Shown: positions 7,502 through 14,976, numbered from the stretch's first letter. The stretch: 64,000 nt of DNA from Flavobacterium zhairuonense (GCF_004352915.1 NZ_SJSY01000069.1:62001-126000); one strand, 5' to 3'. A program made the numbers and translations. The notes: generated by a model from the sequence alone, not told the origin.

Positions 7502-8194
7502 ATGGAAAAATTGCAAAATATTAGAATTGCTGTTGATGCCATTGTTTTTGGTTATAAAAGCAGTGGTTTATATGTACTGTTAATCGAACAGCAATTTGGT
7601 TCTTCAGAGAAATATTGGGCTTTGCCGGGCGGTTTAGTTCAGGACAACGAATCTTTGAAAGATGCAGTTATTCGAGAATTGCATGAAGAAACCAATGTGC
7701 AATTGACTTTTATGGAACAATTGTACACATTTGGAGATGATATTAATCGTGATTCCAGAAATCGTGTTATTTCAGTGGCTTATTATGCTTTGGTTGATGC
7801 ATCGAACTTAGAAATAAAAGCCAATACAGATGCCGAAAAAGTGCAATGGTTTAAAATTGATGAAATTCCGTCTTTGGCATTTGATCATAATTTAATTTTG
7901 AAAAAAGGAATCGAAAGGTTAAAAGCAAAACTGACTTATGAACCTATCGGTTTCGATTTGCTTCCAGAAGAATTCCTGTTTTCTGATCTTGAAAACCTGT
8001 ATTGTACTATTTTAGAAAAAGAAATTGACCGACGAAACTTCAGAAAAAAAATTCTCAGCTACGGAATCTTAGAGCAAACAGATAATTTTTCTCCAATAAA
8101 AAACGGAAGACCAGCAAAACTTTTTAGATTTAATAAACAGAAATACAATGAGTTAATAAGTAATGGCTTCCACTTTGAAATTAAGTTTGCGTAA
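7502..8194 (+). CDS. nrtR: NrtR-type Nudix transcriptional regulator
   Basis: The protein has 230 residues. It has an N-terminal Nudix domain (about 8-150) fused to a C-terminal winged helix (about 165-228; FRKKILSYGILEQ then GRPAKLFRFNKQKY). NrtR-family proteins repress NAD-biosynthesis genes and are released by ADP-ribose. Unlike some members, the Nudix signature looks intact: G44, E50, R58-E59 and E62-E63, with Thr after the double Glu. ADP-ribose hydrolysis may therefore be retained. The next operon on the same strand encodes NAD-salvage-type enzymes. A perfect inverted repeat lies on that operon's promoter, and an imperfect copy overlaps this gene's own stop codon. No such site is seen before nrtR itself. 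Confidence 0.88.
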   Translation: MEKLQNIRIAVDAIVFGYKSSGLYVLLIEQQFGSSEKYWALPGGLVQDNESLKDAVIRELHEETNVQLTFMEQLYTFGDDINRDSRNRVISVAYYALVDASNLEIKANTDAEKVQWFKIDEIPSLAFDHNLILKKGIERLKAKLTYEPIGFDLLPEEFLFSDLENLYCTILEKEIDRRNFRKKILSYGILEQTDNFSPIKNGRPAKLFRFNKQKYNELISNGFHFEIKFA

Positions 8195-8206
8195 TTTTTA
8201 CACAAA
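8186..8206. promoter_or_regulatory. Imperfect upstream NrtR-like operator
   Basis: TTTGCGT-N7-ACACAAA has the same 7-7-7 layout as the perfect site at 8238-8258, with one mismatch between the arms. It overlaps the last codons of the regulator gene. Centre-to-centre distance to the other site is 52 bases, about five helical turns. Confidence 0.55.
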
Positions 8207-8211
8207 ATAAA

Positions 8212-8241
8212 TTGTTTATTCAAAATTAAATTCTACATTTG
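8212..8241 (+). promoter_or_regulatory. Promoter of the NAD-salvage operon
   Basis: TTG (8212-8214) is followed after 19 bases by TACATTTG (8234-8241), a full match to the Bacteroidota pattern. The start codon is at 8269. The -7 box shares its last bases with the perfect operator, as expected for a repressor-controlled promoter. Confidence 0.7.
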
Positions 8242-8258
8242 CGTATAATTAACGCAAA
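8238..8258. promoter_or_regulatory. Perfect NrtR-like operator
   Basis: TTTGCGT, seven A/T bases, then ACGCAAA form a perfect 7-bp inverted repeat overlapping the -7 promoter box and presumed start of transcription of the prs-like operon. The adjacent NrtR-type gene is the obvious candidate to bind it. That is inference. Confidence 0.65.
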
Positions 8259-8268
8259 CTAAAAAGCT

Positions 8269-9102
8269 ATGATACTAAATCTTGACCCAAAATTCGCTCC
8301 TTTTCAAAATCAAGAAGAAATCAAATTTCAAAGTTTTACATTTTCTGGAGGAGAACCTCACATTAAAATCAGTCCAGATTTTGATCTGAATAGAAAAATT
8401 ACCATTACACATAGATTAAATTCTTTCAACGATTTAGGCCTGTTATGCATTGCAGTGGATGCTTTACGTAGAATGGACGTTAAAATCATCGATCTTTTTA
8501 TCCCATATTTTCCAGCGGCAAGACAAGATCGTGTTATGATTCCAGGGGAATCTTTGTCTGTAAAAGTGTATGCTGACATTATAAATGGCTTGCAACTAAA
8601 TAAAGTTTTTGTTTTTGATGCACATTCTGAAGTTACTCCCGCTTTAGTAAATAACTGTGTCGTAATTCCGAATCATACTTTTGTTAGAGAGATTTTAAAA
8701 GTAATCGGTGAAAACGTAAAATTGATTTCTCCAGACGGCGGCGCTCTAAAGAAAATCTACAAAGTTTCTGAATTTTTAGGCGGAGTTGAAGTCGTAGAAT
8801 GCAGCAAAAGCCGTGATGTAAAAACCGGAAAACTGTCTGGTTTTAAAGTTTATGAAGATGATTTAAACGGAATGGATTGTTTGATTGTTGATGATATCTG
8901 CGACGGTGGCGGAACTTTTGTTGGTCTTGCCGAAGAATTGAAAAAGAAAAATGTTGGAAAATTATACTTGGCTGTAAGCCACGGAATTTTTAATAAAGGG
9001 TTTGAAGTTTTAGATTGTTTTGATAAAATTTTCACCACAAATTCTTTTAAAGATTTTGAAGATGAAAGAGTTGTTCAAATTAAATTAAGTGAACTAATAT
9101 GA
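8269..9102 (+). CDS. Divergent ribose-phosphate pyrophosphokinase homologue (Prs-like, NAD operon)
   Basis: The protein has 277 residues, shorter than a housekeeping Prs (about 310-320). Two type I phosphoribosyltransferase-like halves are visible. The ATP/catalytic loop region is FPAARQDRVMIP (82-92), lacking the extra Arg-rich stretch of classical enzymes. DAHS (117-120) stands where the classical motif is DLHA. PDGG is at 155-158. The PRPP-type binding loop VDDICDGGGT at 207-216 is well kept. Conventional reading: it makes PRPP for the NadV enzyme encoded three genes on. Alternative: it pyrophosphorylates ADP-ribose, like phage Adps. The first gene of a four-gene operon, its stop overlaps the NADAR start by 4 bases. 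The family is sure; the substrate is open. Confidence 0.85.
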   Translation: MILNLDPKFAPFQNQEEIKFQSFTFSGGEPHIKISPDFDLNRKITITHRLNSFNDLGLLCIAVDALRRMDVKIIDLFIPYFPAARQDRVMIPGESLSVKVYADIINGLQLNKVFVFDAHSEVTPALVNNCVVIPNHTFVREILKVIGENVKLISPDGGALKKIYKVSEFLGGVEVVECSKSRDVKTGKLSGFKVYEDDLNGMDCLIVDDICDGGGTFVGLAEELKKKNVGKLYLAVSHGIFNKGFEVLDCFDKIFTTNSFKDFEDERVVQIKLSELI

Positions 9103-9626
9103 AATACAATATAGATAAGATAGCCTCGGAAAGTAAATTTTTATTTTTCTGGGGGCACCAACCGAGTAAAGACGGAACAATTACCAAAACATGTTTTAGT
9201 CAATGGTGGTTAAGTTCTTTTAAAGTTGAAAATGTGATCTACAAAACAGCTGAACACTGGATGATGGCTAAGAAAGCTGAACTGTTTAATGATCAAGAAA
9301 TTTTAGAAAAAATTCTTTTAGCAGAATCACCTGCGGAAGCCAAAAAGTTAGGAAGAGAAGTTAGGAATTACGATGATAAACTTTGGTTAGAAAACCGATT
9401 TGAAATTGTAAAACAGGGGAACTATCATAAATTCAGTCAAAATACGAATTTGAAAGAATTTTTACTAAACACAAAAGAAAGAGTTTTAGTAGAAGCAAGT
9501 CCTGTAGATCCTATTTGGGGAATCGGAATGGCAAGTGATCATACAGATGCTTTAAATCCTGAAAAATGGAGAGGTTTGAATCTTTTAGGTTTTGCTTTGA
9601 TGGAAGTTAGGTATGAATTGAAATAA
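9099..9626 (+). CDS. NADAR (YbiA-like) family N-glycosidase
   Basis: The protein has 175 residues and consists of one NADAR domain. Hallmarks are FFWGH (16-20), FSQWW (33-37), AEHWMMAKKA (51-60) and the signature VEASPVDPIWGIGM (131-144). Family members include E. coli YbiA-type N-glycosidases of riboflavin intermediates and NADAR proteins that remove ADP-ribose from guanine bases. The family was named for its links with NAD and ADP-ribose genes, which fits this operon. Its start overlaps the prs-like stop (ATGA), implying translational coupling. The gene ends 7 bases before the next start. Confidence 0.9.
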   Translation: MKYNIDKIASESKFLFFWGHQPSKDGTITKTCFSQWWLSSFKVENVIYKTAEHWMMAKKAELFNDQEILEKILLAESPAEAKKLGREVRNYDDKLWLENRFEIVKQGNYHKFSQNTNLKEFLLNTKERVLVEASPVDPIWGIGMASDHTDALNPEKWRGLNLLGFALMEVRYELK

Positions 9627-9633
9627 GTAAATC

Positions 9634-10086
9634 ATGAAAAGAATTTACAAAGCACCAGAAGAAATTCCTTTAGGCATCGATGCAAAAACCATTTTTTTGG
9701 CTGGTTCAATAGAAATGGATAAAGCGATAAACTGGCAAAAACATTGTGAAGAATTGTTAGAAGATCAATTTGTAATCTTTAATCCAAGAAGAAACGAGTG
9801 GGATAGTAACTGGTCGCAAACTATAGAAAATCCTAATTTTAAAGAGCAAGTCAATTGGGAACTTAATGCATTAGAAAGAGCAGATATAATTATTATGTAT
9901 TTTGCAGAGAATACAATGTCACCTATATCGTTACTAGAATTTGGACTTTATGCTCAAACGAATAAAATGAAAGTTGTGGCAGAGGAAAATTTCTGGAGAA
10001 AAGGAAACATTGATGTTGTATGTGAGAGATATTCGGTAGAACAGTTTAAAACATTGGATGAATTAATTCAAAATTTATTAAAATAA
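9634..10086 (+). CDS. Nucleoside 2-deoxyribosyltransferase-like protein
   Basis: The protein has 150 residues. The fold is suggested by IFLAGSIEM (20-28), the FNPRR motif (49-53), and SPISLLEFGLYA (about 101-112) with the conserved Glu that acts as nucleophile in this superfamily (Nuc_deoxyrib_tr_2 type). Such proteins cleave or transfer N-glycosidic bonds of nucleosides and nucleotides. In an NAD operon it may act on a nicotinamide or base-ribose bond, but this is inference. The neighbours lie 7 bases upstream and 6 bases downstream. Confidence 0.8.
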   Translation: MKRIYKAPEEIPLGIDAKTIFLAGSIEMDKAINWQKHCEELLEDQFVIFNPRRNEWDSNWSQTIENPNFKEQVNWELNALERADIIIMYFAENTMSPISLLEFGLYAQTNKMKVVAEENFWRKGNIDVVCERYSVEQFKTLDELIQNLLK

Positions 10087-10092
10087 AAGCAT

Positions 10093-11562
10093 ATGAACCC
10101 ATTACTATTAACCGACGGTTACAAAGTTGACCACAGAAGACAGTACCCAGACGGAACAACATTAGTATATTCTAACTGGACGCCTCGTAAATCAAGAATT
10201 GAAGGATTGGATGAGGTGGTGTTTTTCGGATTGCAATATTTCATCAAAAAATATATTATTCATGACTTTGAAGAATATTTCTTTAAAAAATCAAAAGAAG
10301 AAGTGGTGAAAAAATACGCTCGAAGAATCAATAATTATTTAGGCGAAAACCAAGTTGGGACAAAGCATATCGAAGATTTACATGATTTAGGATATATCCC
10401 GATGGTTTTTAAAGCATTGCCAGAAGGAGCGAGCGTTCCGTTGAGAGTGCCAATGTTTACAATTTACAATACAATTCCAGAGTTTTTCTGGCTGACAAAT
10501 TATTTTGAAACTTTGCTATCTGCTGTAATCTGGCTTCCTTGCAACTCAGCTACAATTGCAAAAGAATACAGAAAAGTTTTGGACAAATATGCAGACCAAA
10601 CTTCTTCTGTTCCTGAATTTGTAGATTGGCAAGGACATGATTTTTCTATGAGAGGAATGGGCGGAATCGAAGCTGCTGTAACTTCAGCAACAGGACATTT
10701 ATTAAGTTTTACAGGGTCTGATACCATTCCGGCAATAGATTTTTTGGAAGAGTATTATAACGCCAATTCAGATCAGGAATTGGTTGCGGGTTCAGTTGCA
10801 GCTACAGAACACTCTGTTATGTGCATGGGAACTACAGAAGGAGAATATGAAACTTTCAAAAGGTTGATTACTGAAGTTTATCCAAAAGGAATTGTTTCTA
10901 TCGTTTCGGACACTTGGGATTTATGGAAAGTTTTAACCGATTATCTTCCAAGATTGAGAGAAACTATTGTTTCAAGAGAAGGTAAAGTTGTAATTCGTCC
11001 TGACAGTGGTGATCCAGTTGATATTATCTGCGGAAATCCAAATGGAAAAACAGAGCAGGAGAAAAAAGGAGTTATCGAATTGCTTTGGGATGTTTTTGGC
11101 GGTACAACAAATGCTAAAGGATTCAAAGAATTGGTTCCGCAAATTGGAGCTATTTACGGAGACAGCATTACAGTAGCAAGAGCAACTCAAATTTGCGAAA
11201 GATTGAAAGAAAAAGGATTTGCTTCTACGAATGTTGTTTTAGGAATCGGATCTTTCACCTATCAATACAATACTAGAGATACTTTCGGATTTGCAATGAA
11301 AGCAACTTATGGTGAAGTAAATGGAGAGGGAAGAGCTATTTTCAAAGATCCGATTACGGATGACGGAACTAAAAAATCGGCTAAAGGATTAATGAAAATT
11401 GATTTAATCGATGGCAAGTATCATTTAACTGACAATGTTTCTTGGGAAGAAGAAAAAGAAGGTGAATTGAAAGAAGTTTTCAGAGATGGAAAGCTTTTAG
11501 TAGATCAATCGCTAAGTGAAATTAGAGCAAGAGTGAAAAGCGAAGTAAGTATCGAAGCTTAA
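10093..11562 (+). CDS. nadV: Nicotinamide phosphoribosyltransferase-like enzyme (NAMPT/NadV family)
   Basis: The protein has 489 residues, full length. Residues equivalent to human NAMPT's active site are present: the phosphate-binding Arg in DFSMRGMGG (Arg187), the nicotinamide-selecting Asp in FTGSD (Asp210), the catalytic His in ATEHSVM (His240), and IRPDSGDPVD (301-310). The Asp favours nicotinamide over nicotinate. The known reaction is nicotinamide plus PRPP to NMN; the phage homologue Namat instead uses ADP-ribose pyrophosphate and yields NAD+ directly. Last gene of the operon, closed by a strong terminator. A following minus-strand nadD supplies NaMN adenylylation and is not part of the unit. 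Confidence 0.93.
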   Translation: MNPLLLTDGYKVDHRRQYPDGTTLVYSNWTPRKSRIEGLDEVVFFGLQYFIKKYIIHDFEEYFFKKSKEEVVKKYARRINNYLGENQVGTKHIEDLHDLGYIPMVFKALPEGASVPLRVPMFTIYNTIPEFFWLTNYFETLLSAVIWLPCNSATIAKEYRKVLDKYADQTSSVPEFVDWQGHDFSMRGMGGIEAAVTSATGHLLSFTGSDTIPAIDFLEEYYNANSDQELVAGSVAATEHSVMCMGTTEGEYETFKRLITEVYPKGIVSIVSDTWDLWKVLTDYLPRLRETIVSREGKVVIRPDSGDPVDIICGNPNGKTEQEKKGVIELLWDVFGGTTNAKGFKELVPQIGAIYGDSITVARATQICERLKEKGFASTNVVLGIGSFTYQYNTRDTFGFAMKATYGEVNGEGRAIFKDPITDDGTKKSAKGLMKIDLIDGKYHLTDNVSWEEEKEGELKEVFRDGKLLVDQSLSEIRARVKSEVSIEA

Positions 11563-11572
11563 TTATAAAACG

Positions 11573-11604
11573 AAAGCCTGAATTTTTAAATTCAGGCTTT
11601 TTTA
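11573..11604. terminator. Bidirectional terminator between nadV and nadD
   Basis: A perfect 13-bp stem AAAGCCTGAATTT / AAATTCAGGCTTT with a 2-base centre is followed by T runs on both strands. It separates convergent genes. Confidence 0.88.
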
Positions 11605-12183
11605 TTTCCTATAAAAATTATTATGATCAATATATTCCCAAACTTTCGGAGGAAGTAAAGGCTGAATATTTTTCCCTTCTTTAATGCTTTTTCGAATAAA
11701 AGTCGAAGAAATCTCCACAATTGGCGCATCGATTACATGGATTTTTGGATACAATTTTAATTCCACATTTTCAGGCTCATCAGAGATTCTCGGATATACA
11801 TAAATGTCATGATTTTCAAGAATCACTTCGTAGTTTCTCCATTTATGAAACGTTTTCAGATTATCTTCTCCCATAATTAAAGAAAACTGATGATTTGGAT
11901 ATTTTTCTTGCAAATGAGCGAGCGTAATAACGGTATAACTCGGTTGAGGCAATTTAAACTCAATATCAGACGGTTTTATTTTCGGATAATCTTCTGTTGC
12001 CAGAAAAACCATTTGAAGGCGCTGTTGGTCGTCTAATAAAGTTGCTTTCTTCTTTAACGGATTATGTGGCGTAACGACCATCCAAATCTGATCTAAATCT
12101 GCAAACTCAGCCATGTGATTGGCAATAATCAAATGACCAACGTGAATGGGATTATATGTTCCGAAATATAGACCTATTTTCAT
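11602..12183 (-). CDS. nadD: Nicotinate-nucleotide adenylyltransferase
   Basis: This cytosolic enzyme of NAD biosynthesis joins NaMN and ATP to give deamido-NAD. The protein has 193 residues. The nucleotidyltransferase motif GLYFGTYNPIHVGHLIIANH spans residues 4-23, and the second motif SSTFIRKSI is near residues 160-168. It is encoded downstream of yicC and gmk on the minus strand, with a palindromic 86-base spacer, so the three may be co-transcribed. It meets the NAD-salvage operon tail to tail, an interesting but common sort of linkage. Confidence 0.95.
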   Translation of the reverse strand: MKIGLYFGTYNPIHVGHLIIANHMAEFADLDQIWMVVTPHNPLKKKATLLDDQQRLQMVFLATEDYPKIKPSDIEFKLPQPSYTVITLAHLQEKYPNHQFSLIMGEDNLKTFHKWRNYEVILENHDIYVYPRISDEPENVELKLYPKIHVIDAPIVEISSTFIRKSIKEGKNIQPLLPPKVWEYIDHNNFYRK

Positions 12184-12269
12184 GCAATTTTATTGAAGGA
12201 TTAAAAGATTGAAATATTAAAAGATTTGTTTTTTGTTCTGGAATCTTTTAATATTTCAATCTTTCAATT
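12184..12269. repeat. Spacer with 23-bp perfect inverted repeat (gmk-nadD)
   Basis: Bases 12204-12226 (AAAGATTGAAATATTAAAAG...) are the exact reverse complement of 12242-12264, around a 15-base loop. The arm itself repeats AAAGATT. There is no strong T run, so this is likely an mRNA hairpin between gmk and nadD rather than a full terminator. Confidence 0.8.
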
Positions 12270-12842
12270 TTATTTATTTACGAAGTCTTTCACCAATTGA
12301 TAAGCCTCTTCTTTAGCTGTGTCTAAATCGTAGTTTTTGATGATAGTGTCAAATTGAGGCGCTGTAGCTAATTCCACTGAAGCTTTTGCAATTCGCATAT
12401 TGATTTTATCGTCACTTTCTGTAGAACGCTGTTTTAATCTTCGTTTTAGTTCGTCAACACTTGGCGGTTTTACGAAAACAGCTAAAGTTTGTTCTGGAAA
12501 TTTGTGTTTGATTCTTAATCCACCGGCAACATCAATGTCAAAAATCACATTTTTTCCTAAAGCCCAGATTCTTTCGATTTCTGATTTCAAAGTTCCGTAG
12601 AAATTGTCACGGTAAACTTCTTCCCATTCCAAAAATTCTTCTGCTTTAATGTGCTTTTTGAATTGCTCCAGCGAAATAAAATAGTAATCTTTTCCGTGGA
12701 CTTCTTCTCCGCGCGGATCACGTGAAGCTGCAGAGATTGAAAATTCTAAGTTTAAATCTTCTTTCCCTAATAAATGTTTTACGATAGTTGTTTTTCCTGA
12801 TCCTGAAGGTGCCGAAAAAACAATTAATTTTCCTTTGTTCAT
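12270..12842 (-). CDS. gmk: Guanylate kinase
   Basis: The enzyme phosphorylates GMP to GDP with ATP in the cytosol. The protein has 190 residues. The P-loop is SAPSGSGKTTIVKHL (9-23). The GMP-binding part includes SAASRDPRGEEVHGKDYYF (about 37-55), and Tyr residues in EWEEVYRDNFYGT are conserved. It lies between yicC and nadD on the minus strand, the usual yicC-gmk pairing of many bacteria. Confidence 0.96.
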   Translation of the reverse strand: MNKGKLIVFSAPSGSGKTTIVKHLLGKEDLNLEFSISAASRDPRGEEVHGKDYYFISLEQFKKHIKAEEFLEWEEVYRDNFYGTLKSEIERIWALGKNVIFDIDVAGGLRIKHKFPEQTLAVFVKPPSVDELKRRLKQRSTESDDKINMRIAKASVELATAPQFDTIIKNYDLDTAKEEAYQLVKDFVNK

Positions 12843-12934
12843 TATTATATGCTTTAAGCTTTAGGCAGTAGGCCTTAGGCTTTAATTTGATTCCGTTTTT
12901 AGCTTATTGCCTATAGCTTAAAGCTTATAGCGTT
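12843..12934. repeat. Spacer with GCTTTAAGC/TTAGGC words (yicC-gmk)
   Basis: Words such as GCTTTAAGCTTTAGGC, GGCCTTAGGCTTTAA and, inverted, TTGCCTATAGCTTAAAGCTT fill most of this 92-base spacer. No gene is seen. Confidence 0.55.
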
Positions 12935-13795
12935 TTACAAGACGTTTAATACTTGTTCTTTAATTTTCTCCAATTCATCTTTCATCATCACAACCAATTT
13001 TTGCATTTGAGCATGATTTGATTTTGATCCCATAGTATTGATTTCTCGTCCCATTTCTTGGGTGATAAAACCAAGTTTTCTTCCGTTAGCTTCTGTTCCG
13101 TTTAAAGTTTCAAGGAAATAGTCCAAATGATTCGTTAAACGAACTTTCTCTTCGGTAATATCTAATTTCTCTAAATAATAGATTAATTCTTGCTCAAAAC
13201 GATTTTCGTCAACATTTACCTGTAATTCTGAAATTGCAGTCTGCAAACGATCTTTTATTGCTTGAATACGTTCTGAATCCAAGGCCAAAGTGTCATTCAT
13301 GTACTGGCGAATGTTTGCAATTCGAAGATTAAATTCTTTTTCAAGAGCTTCGCCTTCATCTTTTCTGAAACTTAAGATGTTTTGCAATGCTTCATCAATC
13401 GTAATCTGAATTTGATCCCAGTCGTTTTCATCAATTTCCTCGCGTTCTGTTTTTAATGTATCAGGCATACGAACGGCCATCTTCATTAATTCAGTTACGT
13501 CAGCGTCAGGATAAACTTCTTGTAATTGTGCAATATAATTTTTTACGACAGGAATATTTACTTTAGTCGAAGTTTGTTCAGCAGTACTTTCAATGTAAAT
13601 GCCGAAATCTATTTTGCCTCTTTCAAGTTTTGTCGAAATCAAAGTTCTTAAACCCAACTCCATTTCGCGGTAAACCGATGGCATTCGCACATTTAAATCT
13701 AAACCTTTACTGTTCAGAGATTTTACTTCAACCGTAATTTTTTTTGTAGGCAATTGCAAAGAAGCTTTGCCAAACCCTGTCATAGATTGTATCAT
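12935..13795 (-). CDS. yicC: YicC family endoribonuclease-like protein
   Basis: The protein has 286 residues with the family's N-terminal signature MIQSMTGFGKASLQ and C-terminal DUF1732 block (TQEMGREINTMGSKSNHAQMQKLVVMMKDELEKIKEQVLNVL). E. coli YicC is reported as a ribonuclease involved in RNA turnover. The central part is coiled-coil rich (about 140-230). It is the first gene of yicC-gmk-nadD on the minus strand. Confidence 0.93.
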   Translation of the reverse strand: MIQSMTGFGKASLQLPTKKITVEVKSLNSKGLDLNVRMPSVYREMELGLRTLISTKLERGKIDFGIYIESTAEQTSTKVNIPVVKNYIAQLQEVYPDADVTELMKMAVRMPDTLKTEREEIDENDWDQIQITIDEALQNILSFRKDEGEALEKEFNLRIANIRQYMNDTLALDSERIQAIKDRLQTAISELQVNVDENRFEQELIYYLEKLDITEEKVRLTNHLDYFLETLNGTEANGRKLGFITQEMGREINTMGSKSNHAQMQKLVVMMKDELEKIKEQVLNVL

Positions 13796-14089
13796 ATAAT
13801 TGAGTATAAAGGCGCAAAGATAATCAAAAGTTTGCTCTGTTTATGACGTAAAATACTATTCTGTGCTACAGAAAAGCCGTTTAATGATTTTTTTGACGAA
13901 TTTGCCAATTACAAAAAGATCTTGTTTAGTTCTCATAGATAAGTTGGGCGTGCCCCCGTTAAGATAAGTGGGCAAACATACTTTGTCTTTATTCGCCCAC
14001 TTATCTTAACGGGGTCGGGCTATCCGCGCTACTTCGGTAGCTAGCTTCTATCCCTCACGCAAACAATCGTGTTAAACAAATTCCTTCAT
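13796..14089. repeat. Extragenic foldback element in the yicC-arsC spacer
   Basis: There is no gene in this spacer. Bases 13954-13973 and 13995-14014 form a perfect 20-bp inverted repeat (arm CCCCGTTAAGATAAGTGGGC). Then comes GGGTCGGGCTATCCGCGC and a UUCG-type hairpin GCTAC-TTCG-GTAGC at 14028-14041, ending in ATCCCTCACGC. The start (GGGCGTGCCCC) and end resemble a repeat I recall from many Flavobacteriia intergenic regions. It is much richer in GC than its surroundings. Confidence 0.75.
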
Positions 14090-14437
14090 TTAACTTAGAG
14101 CTTTTATTACCTCTGCAATATTTTTTTGGCTGTTGCCGATATAAATCTTTCCATCAATAATAAAAACCGGACGACTTAAGAAGGTATAATGTTCTAAAAT
14201 ATATTTTTTAAAATCAGCTTCTGTCAGATTTTTGTTTTTTAAATCCATTGACTTGTACAATTGCGCTTTCTTGCTGAATAATGCTTCGTAACTTCCAGAA
14301 AGTTTATACATTTCTTCAAGTTCTGCTTCTGTTATTGGGTTTTGTCTGATATCTTGAAAAACCAAATTGTTTTCCGGCAAACTTTTAATGATTTTGCGGC
14401 ACGTGTCACAAGAAGCTAAATAATATATTTTGTTCAT
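14090..14437 (-). CDS. ArsC/Spx family thioredoxin-like protein
   Basis: The protein has 115 residues from the preferred start MNKIYYLASCDTC. A start nine codons further out is possible but would add a lysine/glutamine-rich tail not seen in the family. The N-terminal thioredoxin-like fold carries CDTC (Cys 10 and 13 of the shorter form), and the C-terminal part RPVFIIDGKIYIGN is typical of arsenate reductase-like proteins. It may be an arsenate reductase or a Spx-like redox protein; no ars genes lie nearby. Confidence 0.82.
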   Translation of the reverse strand: MNKIYYLASCDTCRKIIKSLPENNLVFQDIRQNPITEAELEEMYKLSGSYEALFSKKAQLYKSMDLKNKNLTEADFKKYILEHYTFLSRPVFIIDGKIYIGNSQKNIAEVIKALS

Positions 14438-14518
14438 TTTTTGTCTATTTTGTTTAGAATACAAAGAAAATTCATTTGAACCTTAAAATTGCCTAATTTT
14501 AGAAAAAAAAATAGAAAT

Positions 14519-14974
14519 ATGAATTCAGTTTTTGAAGTACAAAAAACCATTAGGGAGGTTCTTTTGAAGGTTTTGGACAATCATTCATTAGAACAATTGA
14601 ATAAAATCCCAGAAGGATTTAGCAATAATTTGATTTGGAATATTGCGCATTGTGTGGCATCGCAACAAGTTTTGATTTACAAATTATCTGGTTTGCCAAC
14701 ATTGGTTTCAGAAGAATTTATTGCAAAATATAGAAAAGGGACAAAGCCAGAAGGAGATGTTTCGCAAGCTGAAGTCGTCGAGATCAGAAATTTGCTTTCC
14801 TCAACATTATTACAAGTTGAAAAAGATTTTGAAGCAAATATCTTCGTCAATTATAATGAATACACAACCAGTTTAGGTTTTACATTGAAAAACATACACG
14901 GAGCTTTGGATTTCAATAATTATCATGAAGGAATTCATACTGGAATTGTAATGAGCATTAGGAAGTTCGTTTAA
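14519..14974 (+). CDS. DinB/DUF1569-like four-helix protein
   Basis: The protein has 151 residues from ATG at 14519; an upstream TTG would add ten odd basic residues. It is helix-rich. The pattern NLIWNIAHCVASQQVLIYKL (about 38-57) and FNNYHEGIHTGIVMSIRK (about 130-147) supplies His residues that form the metal site of DinB-like proteins. Such proteins are thiol-dependent transferases or metal-binding stress proteins; the substrate is not known. It is divergent from the ArsC-like gene and closed by a strong terminator. Confidence 0.8.
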   Translation: MNSVFEVQKTIREVLLKVLDNHSLEQLNKIPEGFSNNLIWNIAHCVASQQVLIYKLSGLPTLVSEEFIAKYRKGTKPEGDVSQAEVVEIRNLLSSTLLQVEKDFEANIFVNYNEYTTSLGFTLKNIHGALDFNNYHEGIHTGIVMSIRKFV

Positions 14975-14976
14975 AT

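Noticed and set aside
8269..11562. Calling this operon a confirmed NARP1 system
   Set aside because: Family membership fits PRPP-based salvage just as well; only phylogeny or biochemistry can decide.
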